A DNA stretch of 64,000 nt from Bog-473 sp963725895 (GTDB taxonomy: Bacteria; Actinomycetota; Acidimicrobiia; Acidimicrobiales; RAAP-2): the NCBI GenBank assembly GCA_963725895.1, contig CAVSAJ010000001.1, positions 1,984,001 through 2,048,000 of the forward strand, written 5' to 3'. The first letter of the stretch is position 1, and every line of letters begins with the position of its first letter. A model generated the notes under the pieces. The model was not told where the DNA came from and made no database searches. It saw only the letters and a program-made list of their open reading frames with translations. Shown piece after piece: positions 25,588 to 34,437 of the stretch. The position numbers and the translations under genes were made by a program.

Positions 25588-26019
25588 TCACTTCCAACCC
25601 GCCATGACGTGTTCGAACCACCACTGCGGTGCGGCGGCCACCAAGGCAGCCATATCCCAGTAGTCGGTCCAGCGGGTGATCTGTCCGTTCACGATCTCGT
25701 GCACCGACATGACAGGGAGCGCCATCGATTCCCCGGTCGGCCACTCCCAGGATTCGATGTGCTCGGTGATGACGACGTCGTCGCCAGCAACGAGGTGTCG
25801 CCGCTCGTCGTACAGGCCCGCCAGCTTGTCCCAGGCCAGGGTCAGGCGACGGACGATCTCGTCGGGGCCACGGGCCACGTCGTCGTCAGGCGTCGTGATG
25901 TCGGTGTACTCGCCGTCGGCGGCAAACCGGGCCGCCGCCGCTGGCAGATCGGGCCGGTACAGATCGGCCCAGAAAGCCTCGATCAAGGTGCGGTTCTCGT
26001 CGGCTCGTGTCACTGGCAT
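25588..26019 (-). CDS. SnoaL-like / limonene-epoxide-hydrolase-fold protein
   Basis: A 143-residue NTF2-fold protein. FAADGEYTDITTPDD and VNGQITRWTDYWDM resemble the active-site strands of limonene-1,2-epoxide hydrolases, which use Tyr and an Asp-Arg-Asp set; Y38 and the R-x-x-D pair of ITRWTDYWD could fill these roles. Many related proteins are ester cyclases or of unknown function, so epoxide hydrolysis is only a possibility. It starts 13 bases after the methyltransferase stop and is read in the same direction, so the two are probably co-transcribed. Confidence 0.7.
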   Translation of the reverse strand: MPVTRADENRTLIEAFWADLYRPDLPAAAARFAADGEYTDITTPDDDVARGPDEIVRRLTLAWDKLAGLYDERRHLVAGDDVVITEHIESWEWPTGESMALPVMSVHEIVNGQITRWTDYWDMAALVAAAPQWWFEHVMAGWK

Positions 26020-26032
26020 CTCCGTGTCTCGG

Positions 26033-26884
26033 TCAGGCGCGGTCTTTGTACTCGCCCGCGCCGTCGAGTGGTCGCCGACCGGTGTAGAGCGCAGTCACGA
26101 ACGTGCGCTCGATCGCACCCCCGAACATGTCGTCCACCAGCGCCGCGAGCCCGTCGAGCACACGTCGCTGCTCGTCCGGGCCGAGCCGCAGCACGGTGGC
26201 GACCGAGGCGTAGAGCGCACGGAGCTGACCGGCGTCGAGGACCGTCGGCGTCTTGATGATCTCGGCTTGCACGTCCACGAAACCACCCCACTGCCGCAAC
26301 TGGCCCAGCCGGCGCTCGGCATCGAGCTGGAAAGGGGGCCGATCCGGCTCCTCGAAACCAAGCGGGCGCCTCGGACCGAGGATCTCCTCGGCGGCCAGGC
26401 TGAATTCGTCGAGCGCGGTCGGGTCCTGAAAGAGCGTCCACCACAGCGCCACCGACCCCCGGGGCCGCAGTGCCCGCCCCAGCTTGGGCAGGCCCTTCTC
26501 TTGGTCGACCCAGTGGAAGCTCGTGGCGGCGACGCCAAGGTCGAACGCGCCGTCGTCGATCGCGGCGTCCTCGAACGCAGCCTCGAGGACGCCGAGGTTG
26601 CTGCCCGTCGGGGCGAGTGTGTCCCTGAGGTACGCGGCCAGGTTTGCATTGGGCTCGACCGCAACGACCGACGCGCCGGCGGCAAGGAGCTTGCGCGTGA
26701 CCAGCCCGGTTCCCGGCCCGATCTCGAGGACACGCGCGCCCGCGCCGAGCCCGCACTGTTCCTCGAGTGCCGCATAGAGCGCGGAGGGGTACTGGGGCCG
26801 GCCCGCCTCGTAGACCGACGGATCGAGTCCGAAGAGTCGGCGGCCGTCCTCGCGCCGTACGACGTCCTGGGGCTCGCCGACCAT
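26033..26884 (-). CDS. Class I SAM-dependent methyltransferase
   Basis: A 283-residue protein with motif I VLEIGPGTGLVTRKLL near residues 47-62, motif II acidic VVAVEPNANLAAYL, and FDLGVAATSFHWVDQEKGL, a pattern common in small-molecule methyltransferases of the Methyltransf_11/25 type. The ATG at 26884 is chosen because homologous sequence begins there (RRLFGLDPSVYEAGRPQYP); the longer frame upstream is not family-like. The acceptor cannot be told. It heads a three-gene minus-strand run with the SnoaL-like protein and the reductase. Confidence 0.85.
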   Translation of the reverse strand: MVGEPQDVVRREDGRRLFGLDPSVYEAGRPQYPSALYAALEEQCGLGAGARVLEIGPGTGLVTRKLLAAGASVVAVEPNANLAAYLRDTLAPTGSNLGVLEAAFEDAAIDDGAFDLGVAATSFHWVDQEKGLPKLGRALRPRGSVALWWTLFQDPTALDEFSLAAEEILGPRRPLGFEEPDRPPFQLDAERRLGQLRQWGGFVDVQAEIIKTPTVLDAGQLRALYASVATVLRLGPDEQRRVLDGLAALVDDMFGGAIERTFVTALYTGRRPLDGAGEYKDRA

Positions 26885-27000
26885 CGGGCAAGCATACGAG
26901 TGACCGCGTTCGCCGGGTCCTTGTCTGGGCCGAGACGCCGTGCGGACGGCGACCGGCCTGGTCCCGTAGGGTGGGCGCGCGCAGCGCAGCACAGCGGCGC

Positions 27001-27022
27001 AGCACAGCACAGCACAGCACAG
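27001..27022. repeat. AGCAC pentanucleotide repeat upstream of the second DapB-like gene
   Basis: Four exact copies of AGCAC plus a partial copy, preceded by a degenerate stretch (26981-27000). It lies in the 154-base divergent region, 16 bases before the GTG at 27039, so it would be in the leader if the weak TAGGGT (26967-26972) is the -10 box. Confidence 0.85.
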
Positions 27023-27038
27023 TTCCTGGGGGTGATCC

Positions 27039-28112
27039 GTGGCGTACCGAGTGATCCAATGGGCGACCGGCAACGTGGGCCGGGCGGCCATCGAAGGCGT
27101 GCTGGGCCATCCCGACCTCGAGCTGGCGGGGTGTTGGGTCCACTCCGAGGCAAAGGACGGCCAGGACGTCGGGACGCTGATCGGACAGGACCCGATCGGC
27201 ATCGCGGGCACGCGTGACGTCGAGGCGCTCCTCGCGCTCGACGCGGACTGCGTCGTCTACAGCCCGATCTTCGCCGACACCGACACGGTCGTCCGGATCC
27301 TCGAGTCAGGCAAGAACCTCGTCACGCCACTCGGCTGGTTCTACCCGCCCACCGAGGAGCGGACGCAGCTCGACATCGTGTGCCACAGCGCCGGCGTGAC
27401 GCTGCATGGCACCGGCATCCACCCGGGCGGCATCACCGAGCGGTTCCCGCTCATGGTGTCGGCGCTGTCTGCCTCCATCACCCGCGTCCGCGCCGAAGAG
27501 TTCTCCGACATCCGCACCTATGGCGCCCCCGACGTCATTCGAGACTGGATGCTGTTCGGCAAGACGCCCTCCGAATCGCGCAAGAGCATCATGGCCGAGG
27601 CACTCGGAGCGGGGTTCCGCCAATCGGTGCACATGGTCGCAGACGAACTCGGCTTCGACCTCGACCCCCAGCTGCGCACCACACACGAGATGGCGGTCGC
27701 CACCGCGCCCATCGAATCGCCCATCGGGCCTATTGCGGCGGGCCTGGTGGCGGCGCAGCGCTTCCGCTGGGAGGGTCTGGTGGACGGCGAGCCCGTCGTC
27801 ACTGCCGCGGTCAACTGGCTCATGGGCGAAGAGAATCTCGACCCGCCCTGGCGCTTCGGACCCGACGGCGAGCACTTCGAGGTGGAGATCACCGGCGACC
27901 CCGACTGCCTGGTCTCGTTCCGCAAGCTCCATCCGGACTCCATCGCTTCAGGGCTCGAGCGAAACCGCGGCATCGTCGCGACCGCAATGCACTGCGTCAA
28001 CGCGGTGCCGTATGTGTGCGAGGCCGAGCCAGGGCTGCGCACGTACCTCGAGATGCCGCTCGTGGCAGGCCGTGCTGCGGCATCCCTACGCCGCGGGCGC
28101 GCCACCGGATGA
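27039..28112 (+). CDS. DapB-like NAD(P)H-dependent amine dehydrogenase-family protein, paralogue of 13621
   Basis: A 357-residue relative of the protein at 13621. It starts MAYRVIQWATGNVGRAA, has the Rossmann GNVG at residues 11-14, and later GIHPGGITERFPLMVSAL. It belongs to the dihydrodipicolinate-reductase-like group of actinobacteria whose substrates are mostly unknown. The GTG has GGGGG upstream. Its TGA overlaps the ATG of the following SDR (ATGA), so here the reductase comes first and the SDR second, the reverse of the other locus. Confidence 0.8.
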   Translation: MAYRVIQWATGNVGRAAIEGVLGHPDLELAGCWVHSEAKDGQDVGTLIGQDPIGIAGTRDVEALLALDADCVVYSPIFADTDTVVRILESGKNLVTPLGWFYPPTEERTQLDIVCHSAGVTLHGTGIHPGGITERFPLMVSALSASITRVRAEEFSDIRTYGAPDVIRDWMLFGKTPSESRKSIMAEALGAGFRQSVHMVADELGFDLDPQLRTTHEMAVATAPIESPIGPIAAGLVAAQRFRWEGLVDGEPVVTAAVNWLMGEENLDPPWRFGPDGEHFEVEITGDPDCLVSFRKLHPDSIASGLERNRGIVATAMHCVNAVPYVCEAEPGLRTYLEMPLVAGRAAASLRRGRATG

Positions 28113-28945
28113 TCCTCGACCGCTTCCGCCTCGATGACCGGGTGGCAATCGTCACGGGCGCCGGGCTGGGGATCGGGCGCGGTATCGCCGTCGGCCTGGC
28201 CGAAGCGGGCGCCGACGTCGTGCTCGCGGCGCGCACCGAATCCGATCTCGACGAGGTGGCAGGGTTGGTGGAGGAGGCTGGCCGGCGGGCGCTCGTGGTG
28301 CCCACCGATGTCTTGGACCTCGACCAACTCGACAGGCTCGTCGACATCTGTGTGACCACGTTCGGCCGGCTCGACATCGCGGTCAACAACGCGGGCGGTG
28401 CCATGCCCCGCGCCGCACTCGATACCAGCGCCGGCTTTCTGGAGCGGGCCTTCCACTTCAACGTGACGGCGCCCTTCACCCTGACCAAGCTGGCAGCGCG
28501 GCGGATGGTGGACACGTCCGGTGGCGGAGCGATCGTCAACATCTCCTCGCGTTCGTCGAGCTTGACCCAGACGAGCTTCGCCGCCTACGGCGCCGTGAAG
28601 GCAGCGCTCGACCGGCTCACCCAGAACATGGCGCCCGAGCTGGCGCCGCGGGTGCGCCTCAATGCGATCGACGTGGGCGGCGTCGCCACGCGCTCGCTCG
28701 AGATCGTGCTGACCGACGACGCGCTGCGGCGCCAGTTCCTGGCGGGGACGCCCATGGGCCGGGCGGGTGAGCCCGAGGACATCGCCTGCGCGGTCGTGTA
28801 TCTCGTCTCGGACGCCAGCTCGTGGGTCACCGGCAAGGTGTTCGAGATCGACGGGGGCACCGAGGCGCCGGCCATGACAGTACCGGTGCCGACGTTGGAG
28901 CCCTCCGACGGAGCACCAGGATCAGCATCACGGGCTGGAGCATGA
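28109..28945 (+). CDS. SDR-family oxidoreductase, paralogue of the SDR at 12798
   Basis: A 278-residue short-chain dehydrogenase starting MILDRF, with TGAGLGIG at residues 16-23, VNNAGG near 92-97 and catalytic serine near 146 with Y160-x3-K164 (YGAVK). It shares long runs and the proline-rich tail with the SDR at 12798. Both ends overlap neighbours by four bases (ATGA): the DapB-like gene upstream and the L,D-transpeptidase downstream. The first overlap makes biochemical sense as a two-enzyme unit; the second joins it to an unrelated cell-wall gene. Substrate unknown. Confidence 0.85.
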   Translation: MILDRFRLDDRVAIVTGAGLGIGRGIAVGLAEAGADVVLAARTESDLDEVAGLVEEAGRRALVVPTDVLDLDQLDRLVDICVTTFGRLDIAVNNAGGAMPRAALDTSAGFLERAFHFNVTAPFTLTKLAARRMVDTSGGGAIVNISSRSSSLTQTSFAAYGAVKAALDRLTQNMAPELAPRVRLNAIDVGGVATRSLEIVLTDDALRRQFLAGTPMGRAGEPEDIACAVVYLVSDASSWVTGKVFEIDGGTEAPAMTVPVPTLEPSDGAPGSASRAGA

Positions 28946-29862
28946 ACTACAGACGATGGTCACGCGGAAAGAAGATTGTCTATTGGCTCTCGGTGGCCGG
29001 CCTGATGGCGATCGTCTGCTTCGTCGTGACAGCCAAAACCTTGACGTCGTCGTCGGCGTCACCGGTCTCGGGTGCGGATACCTCGACTTTCTCGGGCGCC
29101 GGCGGCTCGGGTCTGGGTGTCCCGCATTCCGGCGCATCGTCCCCGGACGGCCAGCCCGGCTCGGTGGGAACGAGAACGACCGTCACGACGACTCTGCGCC
29201 CGTCCCAGGGGGCGACCGAGCCATCCACCGCGCCTCCTTCGACGCTCGCCGTACCGAAGAAGACGCTGGTGGCCACCCTGAATGGCGACGTCCCCGGATC
29301 CCCAAGTCCGGGCGCCGCCCCGACCCAAACCGTCCCTGGTTCGTGGTTCGGCTACCCGAGCATTCTCCCCGTCGTCGCGACCGAACCGAACTGGCTCGAC
29401 GTACGCCTGGCGCAGCGGCCCAACGAATCCACCGCCTGGATCCCCGCGTCGGACGCCCACGTGTCAGTGGACCATTTCGCCGTGGTGGTGGACCTCGCCA
29501 CAATGCAGCTCAGCGTGTTCAAGCACGGCCGGCAGCTCGAAGACTTCCCGGCCGGGATCGGAAAGCCGACGAGCCCCACTCCCCCGGGCAGCTTCTTCGT
29601 CACCATGAAGGTGCCACCGCCCAGCCCGGGCTATGGACCCTTCGTCCTGGTCACCTCCGATCATTCCGACACCTTCACCGACTGGGAGGATTCCGGTGAT
29701 GCCATCATCGCCATCCACGGTCCCATCGACGCGCACGACGACGCTCTCATCGGTACCACCGGAGCGGCGATCTCGAACGGCTGCGTTCGACTCCACGATG
29801 CCGACCTGGCTCAGTTGTCGAACATCCCGCCGGGCACCCCCGTCGACATCGTCGCCAACTGA
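28942..29862 (+). CDS. L,D-transpeptidase (YkuD domain), membrane-anchored
   Basis: A 306-residue cell-wall enzyme. An N-terminal membrane anchor (about residues 11-30) is followed by a long Ser/Thr/Pro/Gly linker that probably spans the wall, then a YkuD domain. The active site is visible: the IAIHGP segment, and SNGCVRLHDADL with the catalytic C281. The family makes 3-3 peptidoglycan cross-links or attaches proteins to the wall. The ATG overlaps the SDR stop (ATGA), which fixes the start; the frame stays open further up but lies within the SDR gene. No other cell-wall gene is adjacent. Confidence 0.85.
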   Translation: MNYRRWSRGKKIVYWLSVAGLMAIVCFVVTAKTLTSSSASPVSGADTSTFSGAGGSGLGVPHSGASSPDGQPGSVGTRTTVTTTLRPSQGATEPSTAPPSTLAVPKKTLVATLNGDVPGSPSPGAAPTQTVPGSWFGYPSILPVVATEPNWLDVRLAQRPNESTAWIPASDAHVSVDHFAVVVDLATMQLSVFKHGRQLEDFPAGIGKPTSPTPPGSFFVTMKVPPPSPGYGPFVLVTSDHSDTFTDWEDSGDAIIAIHGPIDAHDDALIGTTGAAISNGCVRLHDADLAQLSNIPPGTPVDIVAN

Positions 29863-29973
29863 ACATGGCGCTCGATCCTCGTTTGTCCTGATGGATGCCC
29901 GCAGAAACCGATAGCCACCCACCCGGCAGTGGCCGCTGACGGCTGAATCCGCTCACCAGGTATGTTGGCTGAC

Positions 29974-30258
29974 GTGACTGATCGTCCTGTGGCCCCTGAT
30001 CTGGGCATCTCTGACGATGAGTTGACCGAACTCGCGTTGGCGGCTGACCCCGACGCACCCCTTTCCGAGGACGCAGTCCCTATCGGCGTCCACCTGTCCC
30101 AGTTCGGCGCGTCGTTGCCTCAGTGGTACATGCCCCCTGTCGTGAGGTCCGGGAGCCGACGGTGGAAGCTGCCGGTCGTTCTCGCCGTGGTGTTGGCCTT
30201 TGTCTTGATCGACGCGATGGGTCTCTGCAACACGTACGGCGTTCTCAGCTTCGCATAG
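29974..30258 (+). CDS. Small single-helix membrane protein of unknown function
   Basis: A 94-residue protein that I cannot assign to a family. It has an acidic N-terminal part (ISDDELTELALAADPDAPL), a basic stretch (RSGSRRWK) and one membrane helix near residues 67-84, ending after a short tail. The GTG at 29974 is preferred: TATGTT (29961-29966) sits at leaderless -10 distance. The ATG inside that box (29962) is the alternative and would add four residues. Confidence 0.6.
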   Translation: MTDRPVAPDLGISDDELTELALAADPDAPLSEDAVPIGVHLSQFGASLPQWYMPPVVRSGSRRWKLPVVLAVVLAFVLIDAMGLCNTYGVLSFA

Positions 30259-30272
30259 CGCAAAGGTCGCCC

Positions 30273-31193
30273 TCAGGGGATCAAGACGATCTTGCCACGA
30301 GTGTGGCGTTGCTCGAGCTCGGCGAAGGCATCGCGCACCTTGTCCATCGGGTAGGTGGCGGCAATCGGAATCTCGATCTGGCCTGACACCACAAGCGCCG
30401 TCATCTCCGACAGCACGTCGGTATTCGACGCGTCGACACTTCCTTCGGTCTTTGCCCCGAGCTCTTCCGCCTTGTCGCGCGACACGATGGTCTCGATACG
30501 TTCGGGAGAGACGCCGAGGTCCACGGCGAGTTGCACGTACTCGGGACCGAAGAGGTCGATGAAGGCGTCGATGCCGTTCGGTGCTGCCGCCCTCAGGCGA
30601 TCGGCGAGCCCGTCGCCGTAGGTAACGGGCGTGACGCCACGGGAGATCAGCCAGTCATGGTTGCTCTCCGACGCGATGCCGAGGACGGATGCGCCCTTTG
30701 TGACCAACAACTGCACGACGACGCAACCGACGCCGCCCGCCGCCGCAGAGACCGCCACCGTGTCACCTGGGTGCACAGCGACGGCCCGAACGGCGGCGTA
30801 CGCGGTGCAGCCAACAACGTAGAGCGAGCCTGCCACCTCCCAGCTGAGCGACGGCGGCTTCACAATGAGCTGGGTGACTGGGACCGCCACGTACTCGGCG
30901 TGACTCGAGCGTCGCCACGACCAGCCCAGCACCTCGTCGCCAACGCTGAACTCGGTGACCCCCTCGCCGAGCGACGTGACGGTCCCGGCCAGGTCGCTGC
31001 CTTCCCCTGAGGGAAAGGTCGCCGGAAACCGATCGGCCAATGCGCCTGACCGGATGGCCGCCTCACCGGGGTTGATCGCGGCTGCCCGCACCTCGACCAG
31101 TACCTCACCCTCCGAGGGGCTTGGAACTTCGGTGTCGGCGATGTAGAGAACGTCGCGATCTCCGTACTCGTCGAACCGCACTGCTTTCGCCAT
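30273..31193 (-). CDS. NADP-dependent medium-chain oxidoreductase (quinone reductase-like)
   Basis: A 306-residue MDR-family enzyme. It starts AKAVRFDEYGDRDVLYIAD, then the GroES-like domain VEVRAAAINPGEAAIRSG and the Rossmann motif AAAGGVGCVVVQLL near residues 144-157. It ends RHTRGKIVLIP, typical of the QOR/Zta1 branch. No zinc-binding cysteines are evident. The ATG at 31193 has GAGGAG eight bases upstream. It stands alone. Homologues act on quinones, enones or aldehydes; the substrate here is unknown. Confidence 0.85.
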   Translation of the reverse strand: MAKAVRFDEYGDRDVLYIADTEVPSPSEGEVLVEVRAAAINPGEAAIRSGALADRFPATFPSGEGSDLAGTVTSLGEGVTEFSVGDEVLGWSWRRSSHAEYVAVPVTQLIVKPPSLSWEVAGSLYVVGCTAYAAVRAVAVHPGDTVAVSAAAGGVGCVVVQLLVTKGASVLGIASESNHDWLISRGVTPVTYGDGLADRLRAAAPNGIDAFIDLFGPEYVQLAVDLGVSPERIETIVSRDKAEELGAKTEGSVDASNTDVLSEMTALVVSGQIEIPIAATYPMDKVRDAFAELEQRHTRGKIVLIP

Positions 31194-31246
31194 GGCGGTC
31201 TCCTCTCTGGTGCGCACGTCCACCGACCCTCAGGTCGACAGAATCC

Positions 31247-31708
31247 TCAACGAAGGCTCTTCTCTCCCCAGAAGGATGCTCGGCTCCTCCCTTTTCGGAA
31301 GTTGTCCATCTCGGTATACCCGGCGGTTCGGTAGAGAGCTTCAGCATGTGGTTGTCTCGGGCCGGTGTCGAGGATCGCGCGCTCGTATCCAGCGCCTCGC
31401 ACGGCGGCCTCGATTTCTCCGAGGAGGAGGCGGGCGATGCCTCGACCGCGCTCGTGGGGCATGACGTACATACGTCGGATCTCGGCGGTGATCGAGTCGT
31501 GGCGGGTGAACCCGCCGCCGGCGACCGGGAGGCCGTTCTCCCAACCGACGAGGTAGCAGCCATCGGGAGGCGAAAAGACCTCACGTGGCAGCTGGGAATC
31601 GGGGGCGCCATACAACTCGGTGAGATGGTCCTCAGCCAGCTGGATGAGTGAGTCGGCCGGCTCCTCGCCCGGGGAGGAGACCTGAAACTCGAGGTCCATG
31701 CGGCCCAT
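31247..31708 (-). CDS. GNAT-family N-acetyltransferase
   Basis: A 153-residue GNAT protein. The acetyl-CoA-binding motif A reads EIRRMYVMPHERGRGIARLLL (Q/R-x-x-G-x-G/A as RGRGIA), followed by ILDTGPRQPHAEALYRTAGY. The acceptor substrate cannot be inferred. The second Met (31699) may be the true start. It lies between a reductase and a divergent flavin oxidase. Confidence 0.85.
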   Translation of the reverse strand: MGRMDLEFQVSSPGEEPADSLIQLAEDHLTELYGAPDSQLPREVFSPPDGCYLVGWENGLPVAGGGFTRHDSITAEIRRMYVMPHERGRGIARLLLGEIEAAVRGAGYERAILDTGPRQPHAEALYRTAGYTEMDNFRKGRSRASFWGEKSLR

Positions 31709-31756
31709 TGTGTCTGGGCTGTCGGGGGGGTGGGCCCCCTAACCTCGTGGGCTGAG

Positions 31757-33442
31757 ATGGGCCGAGATGTCACCGCCGCTGACGCCACGGAGCTCGCAGA
31801 GCAGCTGGGGGGACGACTGCGTGGTGTGGCGTCGCCATTGGAGCCATGCCTCAGCGACGGCAGGAACTCGGCCTGCACGTCAGCATTGGCCAACCTGCGA
31901 AACCCGTACTTCATTGAGGACGAGCCAGGTGCGTACCACACAACCGGGTGGCTGGACGCGTACGAGTCCCGACACAGCGCGTACGTGGTCGCCGCCGAGA
32001 CGGCTGCTGACATCGTCGCCGCGGTGCGATTCGCCGGTGATCGGGACATCCGGCTGGCGATCAAGGGAACCGGCCACGACTACCTCGGACGATCGAGCGA
32101 TCCTGGATCCCTGCTCGTGTGGACTCACGGAATGCGCGAGATCTCGATCCACGATGCGTTCTCGCCCAGAGGTGAGAACGGGCCCGGCGTACCGGCCGTC
32201 ACGGTGGGCGCTGGAACACGGTGGCTGGAGGTCTATCAAGCACTGGACAAGCAAGGTCGCTACGTCCAAGGAGGTGGGTGCACGACGGTCGGCGCGGCTG
32301 GCGGGTTCGTCCAGGGCGGCGGGTTCGGCAGTTTCTCCCGGCACTTCGGCACCGCCGCCGGGAACGTCCTCGAGATAGAGGTGGTCACCGCCGGCGGCGA
32401 GGTGGTGGTGGCGAACCCCAGCAATCACCCGGACCTCTTCTGGGCGCTCCGAGGAGGTGGCGGCGGAACCTTCGGCGTTGTCACCAAGGTCACGATGCGC
32501 ACCCACCCCCTCCCCGAGACCCTCGGAGCCGTGGCCGGCACAATCAGGGCGAGCGGACCCCGAAGTTTTCGACTGCTCGTCGGCAAGCTGGTCGAGCTTT
32601 TCCCGAAACTCTGTGACGAACACTGGGGCGAGCAGATTCGATTGGGCGAGGACAACTCCGCCGAGTTCTCTCTGGTCGCTGTCAACATGAGCGATGAAGA
32701 AACACAGGCTCTCTGGCAGCCCTTCCTCGGCTGGGTAAAAGGATCCCCCGACGACTACACGTCGGACGTCTTCGTCGTCACGATCCCCTTTGGCTCGTTT
32801 TGGGACGCCCACGCCCGTGACGAGCTGGCGCCCGACATGATCTGTCACGACGACAGACCCGGTCAGCCGGGGGACCGCTTCTGGTGGGCCGCGAACCAAA
32901 ATGAAGTCTCGTGGTACATCAACGCCTATCAGTCACGTTGGCTCCCGCGTCAGCTCTTCGATGAAGCACCCGAGGTGCTGGCCGAGGCGCTGTTCGAGGC
33001 AACGCGGCATTGGCACGTCGGTATCCACCTGAACAAGGGACTCTCGGGCGCGGCGCGCGAGGCCTTGGAGCGAGACCGGACCACATCGATCAATCCGGCT
33101 GCGTTCGAAGCGGCCGCACTCGTCATCGCCGCGTCCTCCCAACAGGAGGCCTTCCCCTCGGTGCCCGGCCTGCAGCCAGACCCCCGGCTGGGACGCGCCC
33201 GCGCTCACCAGGTCAGCCGAGCCATGGAGATCATCCGGGACGCCACGCCTGGCGCCGGGAGCTACGTCAACGAGACCGACTACTTCGAGCCCGATTGGCA
33301 ACACAGCCTCTGGGGCGAGAACTTTGCACGGTTGCTTGCCATCAAGCAGAGGTATGACCCGACGAACCTGTTCTCTGTTCATCATGGAGTGGGCAGCGAA
33401 GGGATGGGGCAGCCCGATCCTCGCCAGCGTCGGTCGATGTGA
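31757..33442 (+). CDS. BBE-type FAD-linked oxidase, probably bicovalent flavin
   Basis: A 561-residue flavoprotein with an FAD_binding_4 domain and a C-terminal berberine-bridge-enzyme segment (YDPTNLFSVHHGV). Both residues that anchor FAD covalently in this family are visible: H107 in GTGHDYLGRS and C175 in GGGCTTVGAAGGF. Such enzymes oxidise sugars, alkaloids and other alcohols with oxygen. The ATG at 31757 is chosen; one at 31730 would add nine residues. No signal peptide is obvious. The stop overlaps the GTG of the next gene (GTGA), so it is coupled to an F420-type oxidoreductase. Confidence 0.85.
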   Translation: MGRDVTAADATELAEQLGGRLRGVASPLEPCLSDGRNSACTSALANLRNPYFIEDEPGAYHTTGWLDAYESRHSAYVVAAETAADIVAAVRFAGDRDIRLAIKGTGHDYLGRSSDPGSLLVWTHGMREISIHDAFSPRGENGPGVPAVTVGAGTRWLEVYQALDKQGRYVQGGGCTTVGAAGGFVQGGGFGSFSRHFGTAAGNVLEIEVVTAGGEVVVANPSNHPDLFWALRGGGGGTFGVVTKVTMRTHPLPETLGAVAGTIRASGPRSFRLLVGKLVELFPKLCDEHWGEQIRLGEDNSAEFSLVAVNMSDEETQALWQPFLGWVKGSPDDYTSDVFVVTIPFGSFWDAHARDELAPDMICHDDRPGQPGDRFWWAANQNEVSWYINAYQSRWLPRQLFDEAPEVLAEALFEATRHWHVGIHLNKGLSGAAREALERDRTTSINPAAFEAAALVIAASSQQEAFPSVPGLQPDPRLGRARAHQVSRAMEIIRDATPGAGSYVNETDYFEPDWQHSLWGENFARLLAIKQRYDPTNLFSVHHGVGSEGMGQPDPRQRRSM

Positions 33443-34365
33443 GGCCGTTTCGCTTTGGCTACCAGGCGACGGGGCGCGGCGGGGAGGCCATCGTCGATTC
33501 AGCCCGGCGTGCAGAGGACGCCGGCTTCGATGTGTTCCACATCGGAGATCATGTCGGAGAGGAACCTGCGGCACTGGCCTCGCTCGTGGCCGCAGCCCTC
33601 GCAACGACCAGGATCAGGATCTGTCCTCTCGTGCTCAACAACGACCTGCACCAGCCGGTCGTTCTCGCCCAGGAACTGGCGACACTCGACATCTTGAGCC
33701 GGGGACGCCTCGAGCTCGGCATCGGCGCCGGCCATTCGTTCACGGAGTACGCAGCGATCGGAGTGCCTTTCGACCCGCCCAAGGTACGAAAAGCACGTCT
33801 GGCCGAGTCCGTCGAGATTCTTCGCCGCTTGCTCGACGGCGAGACGGTCACGTTCGTCGGCGACCACTATTCGATCCTTCACGCCGCGGTGCTCCGTCCG
33901 CTTCAAGCGCGCGTTCCGATACTCGTCGGTGTCAACGGAAAGAGCGCCCTGGCTCACGCAGCACGCTACGCCGACACGATCGGACTCACCCTGTTCGGAC
34001 GAACATTGCCAGATGGCCAGCACCATGAAGTGCGATGGAGCCCAGCACGACTCGACGACACAATCGACTGGATCCGCGAGCAGAGCGCTCACCCCTCACA
34101 GGTCGAGCTCCACGCGCTCGTCCAGGGAGTCATCGTCACGAATGACCGTCGACGCGCGGCCAAAGTTCTCGCCGAACAGGTTCCCGGGCTGAGTGAGGAC
34201 GACGCGCTCAACACTCCCTTCCTTGCGATCGGAACTCATGAACAGATCGTGGAGCATCTCCAGACCTGTCGGGACCGCTGGGGTATCTCGTACTTCAGCG
34301 TCCGAGACGTTGACGCATTTGCGCCGGCCATGCAGACGATCCGGGCCATGGCGAACGACTCGTAG
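33439..34365 (+). CDS. LLM-class (F420-dependent type) oxidoreductase
   Basis: A 308-residue luciferase-like monooxygenase-fold protein. It starts RFGYQATGRGGEAIVDSARRAEDAGFD-like and has ISRGRLELGIGAG-type sequence (LSRGRLELGIGAGHS) and a C-terminal SYFSVRDVDAFAPAM. In actinobacteria this branch (TIGR03621-like) generally uses cofactor F420. It is translationally coupled to the flavin oxidase upstream, so the two probably modify the same compound in succession. The substrate is not known. Confidence 0.85.
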   Translation: MRPFRFGYQATGRGGEAIVDSARRAEDAGFDVFHIGDHVGEEPAALASLVAAALATTRIRICPLVLNNDLHQPVVLAQELATLDILSRGRLELGIGAGHSFTEYAAIGVPFDPPKVRKARLAESVEILRRLLDGETVTFVGDHYSILHAAVLRPLQARVPILVGVNGKSALAHAARYADTIGLTLFGRTLPDGQHHEVRWSPARLDDTIDWIREQSAHPSQVELHALVQGVIVTNDRRRAAKVLAEQVPGLSEDDALNTPFLAIGTHEQIVEHLQTCRDRWGISYFSVRDVDAFAPAMQTIRAMANDS

Positions 34366-34437
34366 ATGCGCCGCGATCGGTGGCTCCCGCGACTATCTTG
34401 GCGCCGCAATTTGCACAATGGTGATCCGGACACGCGA

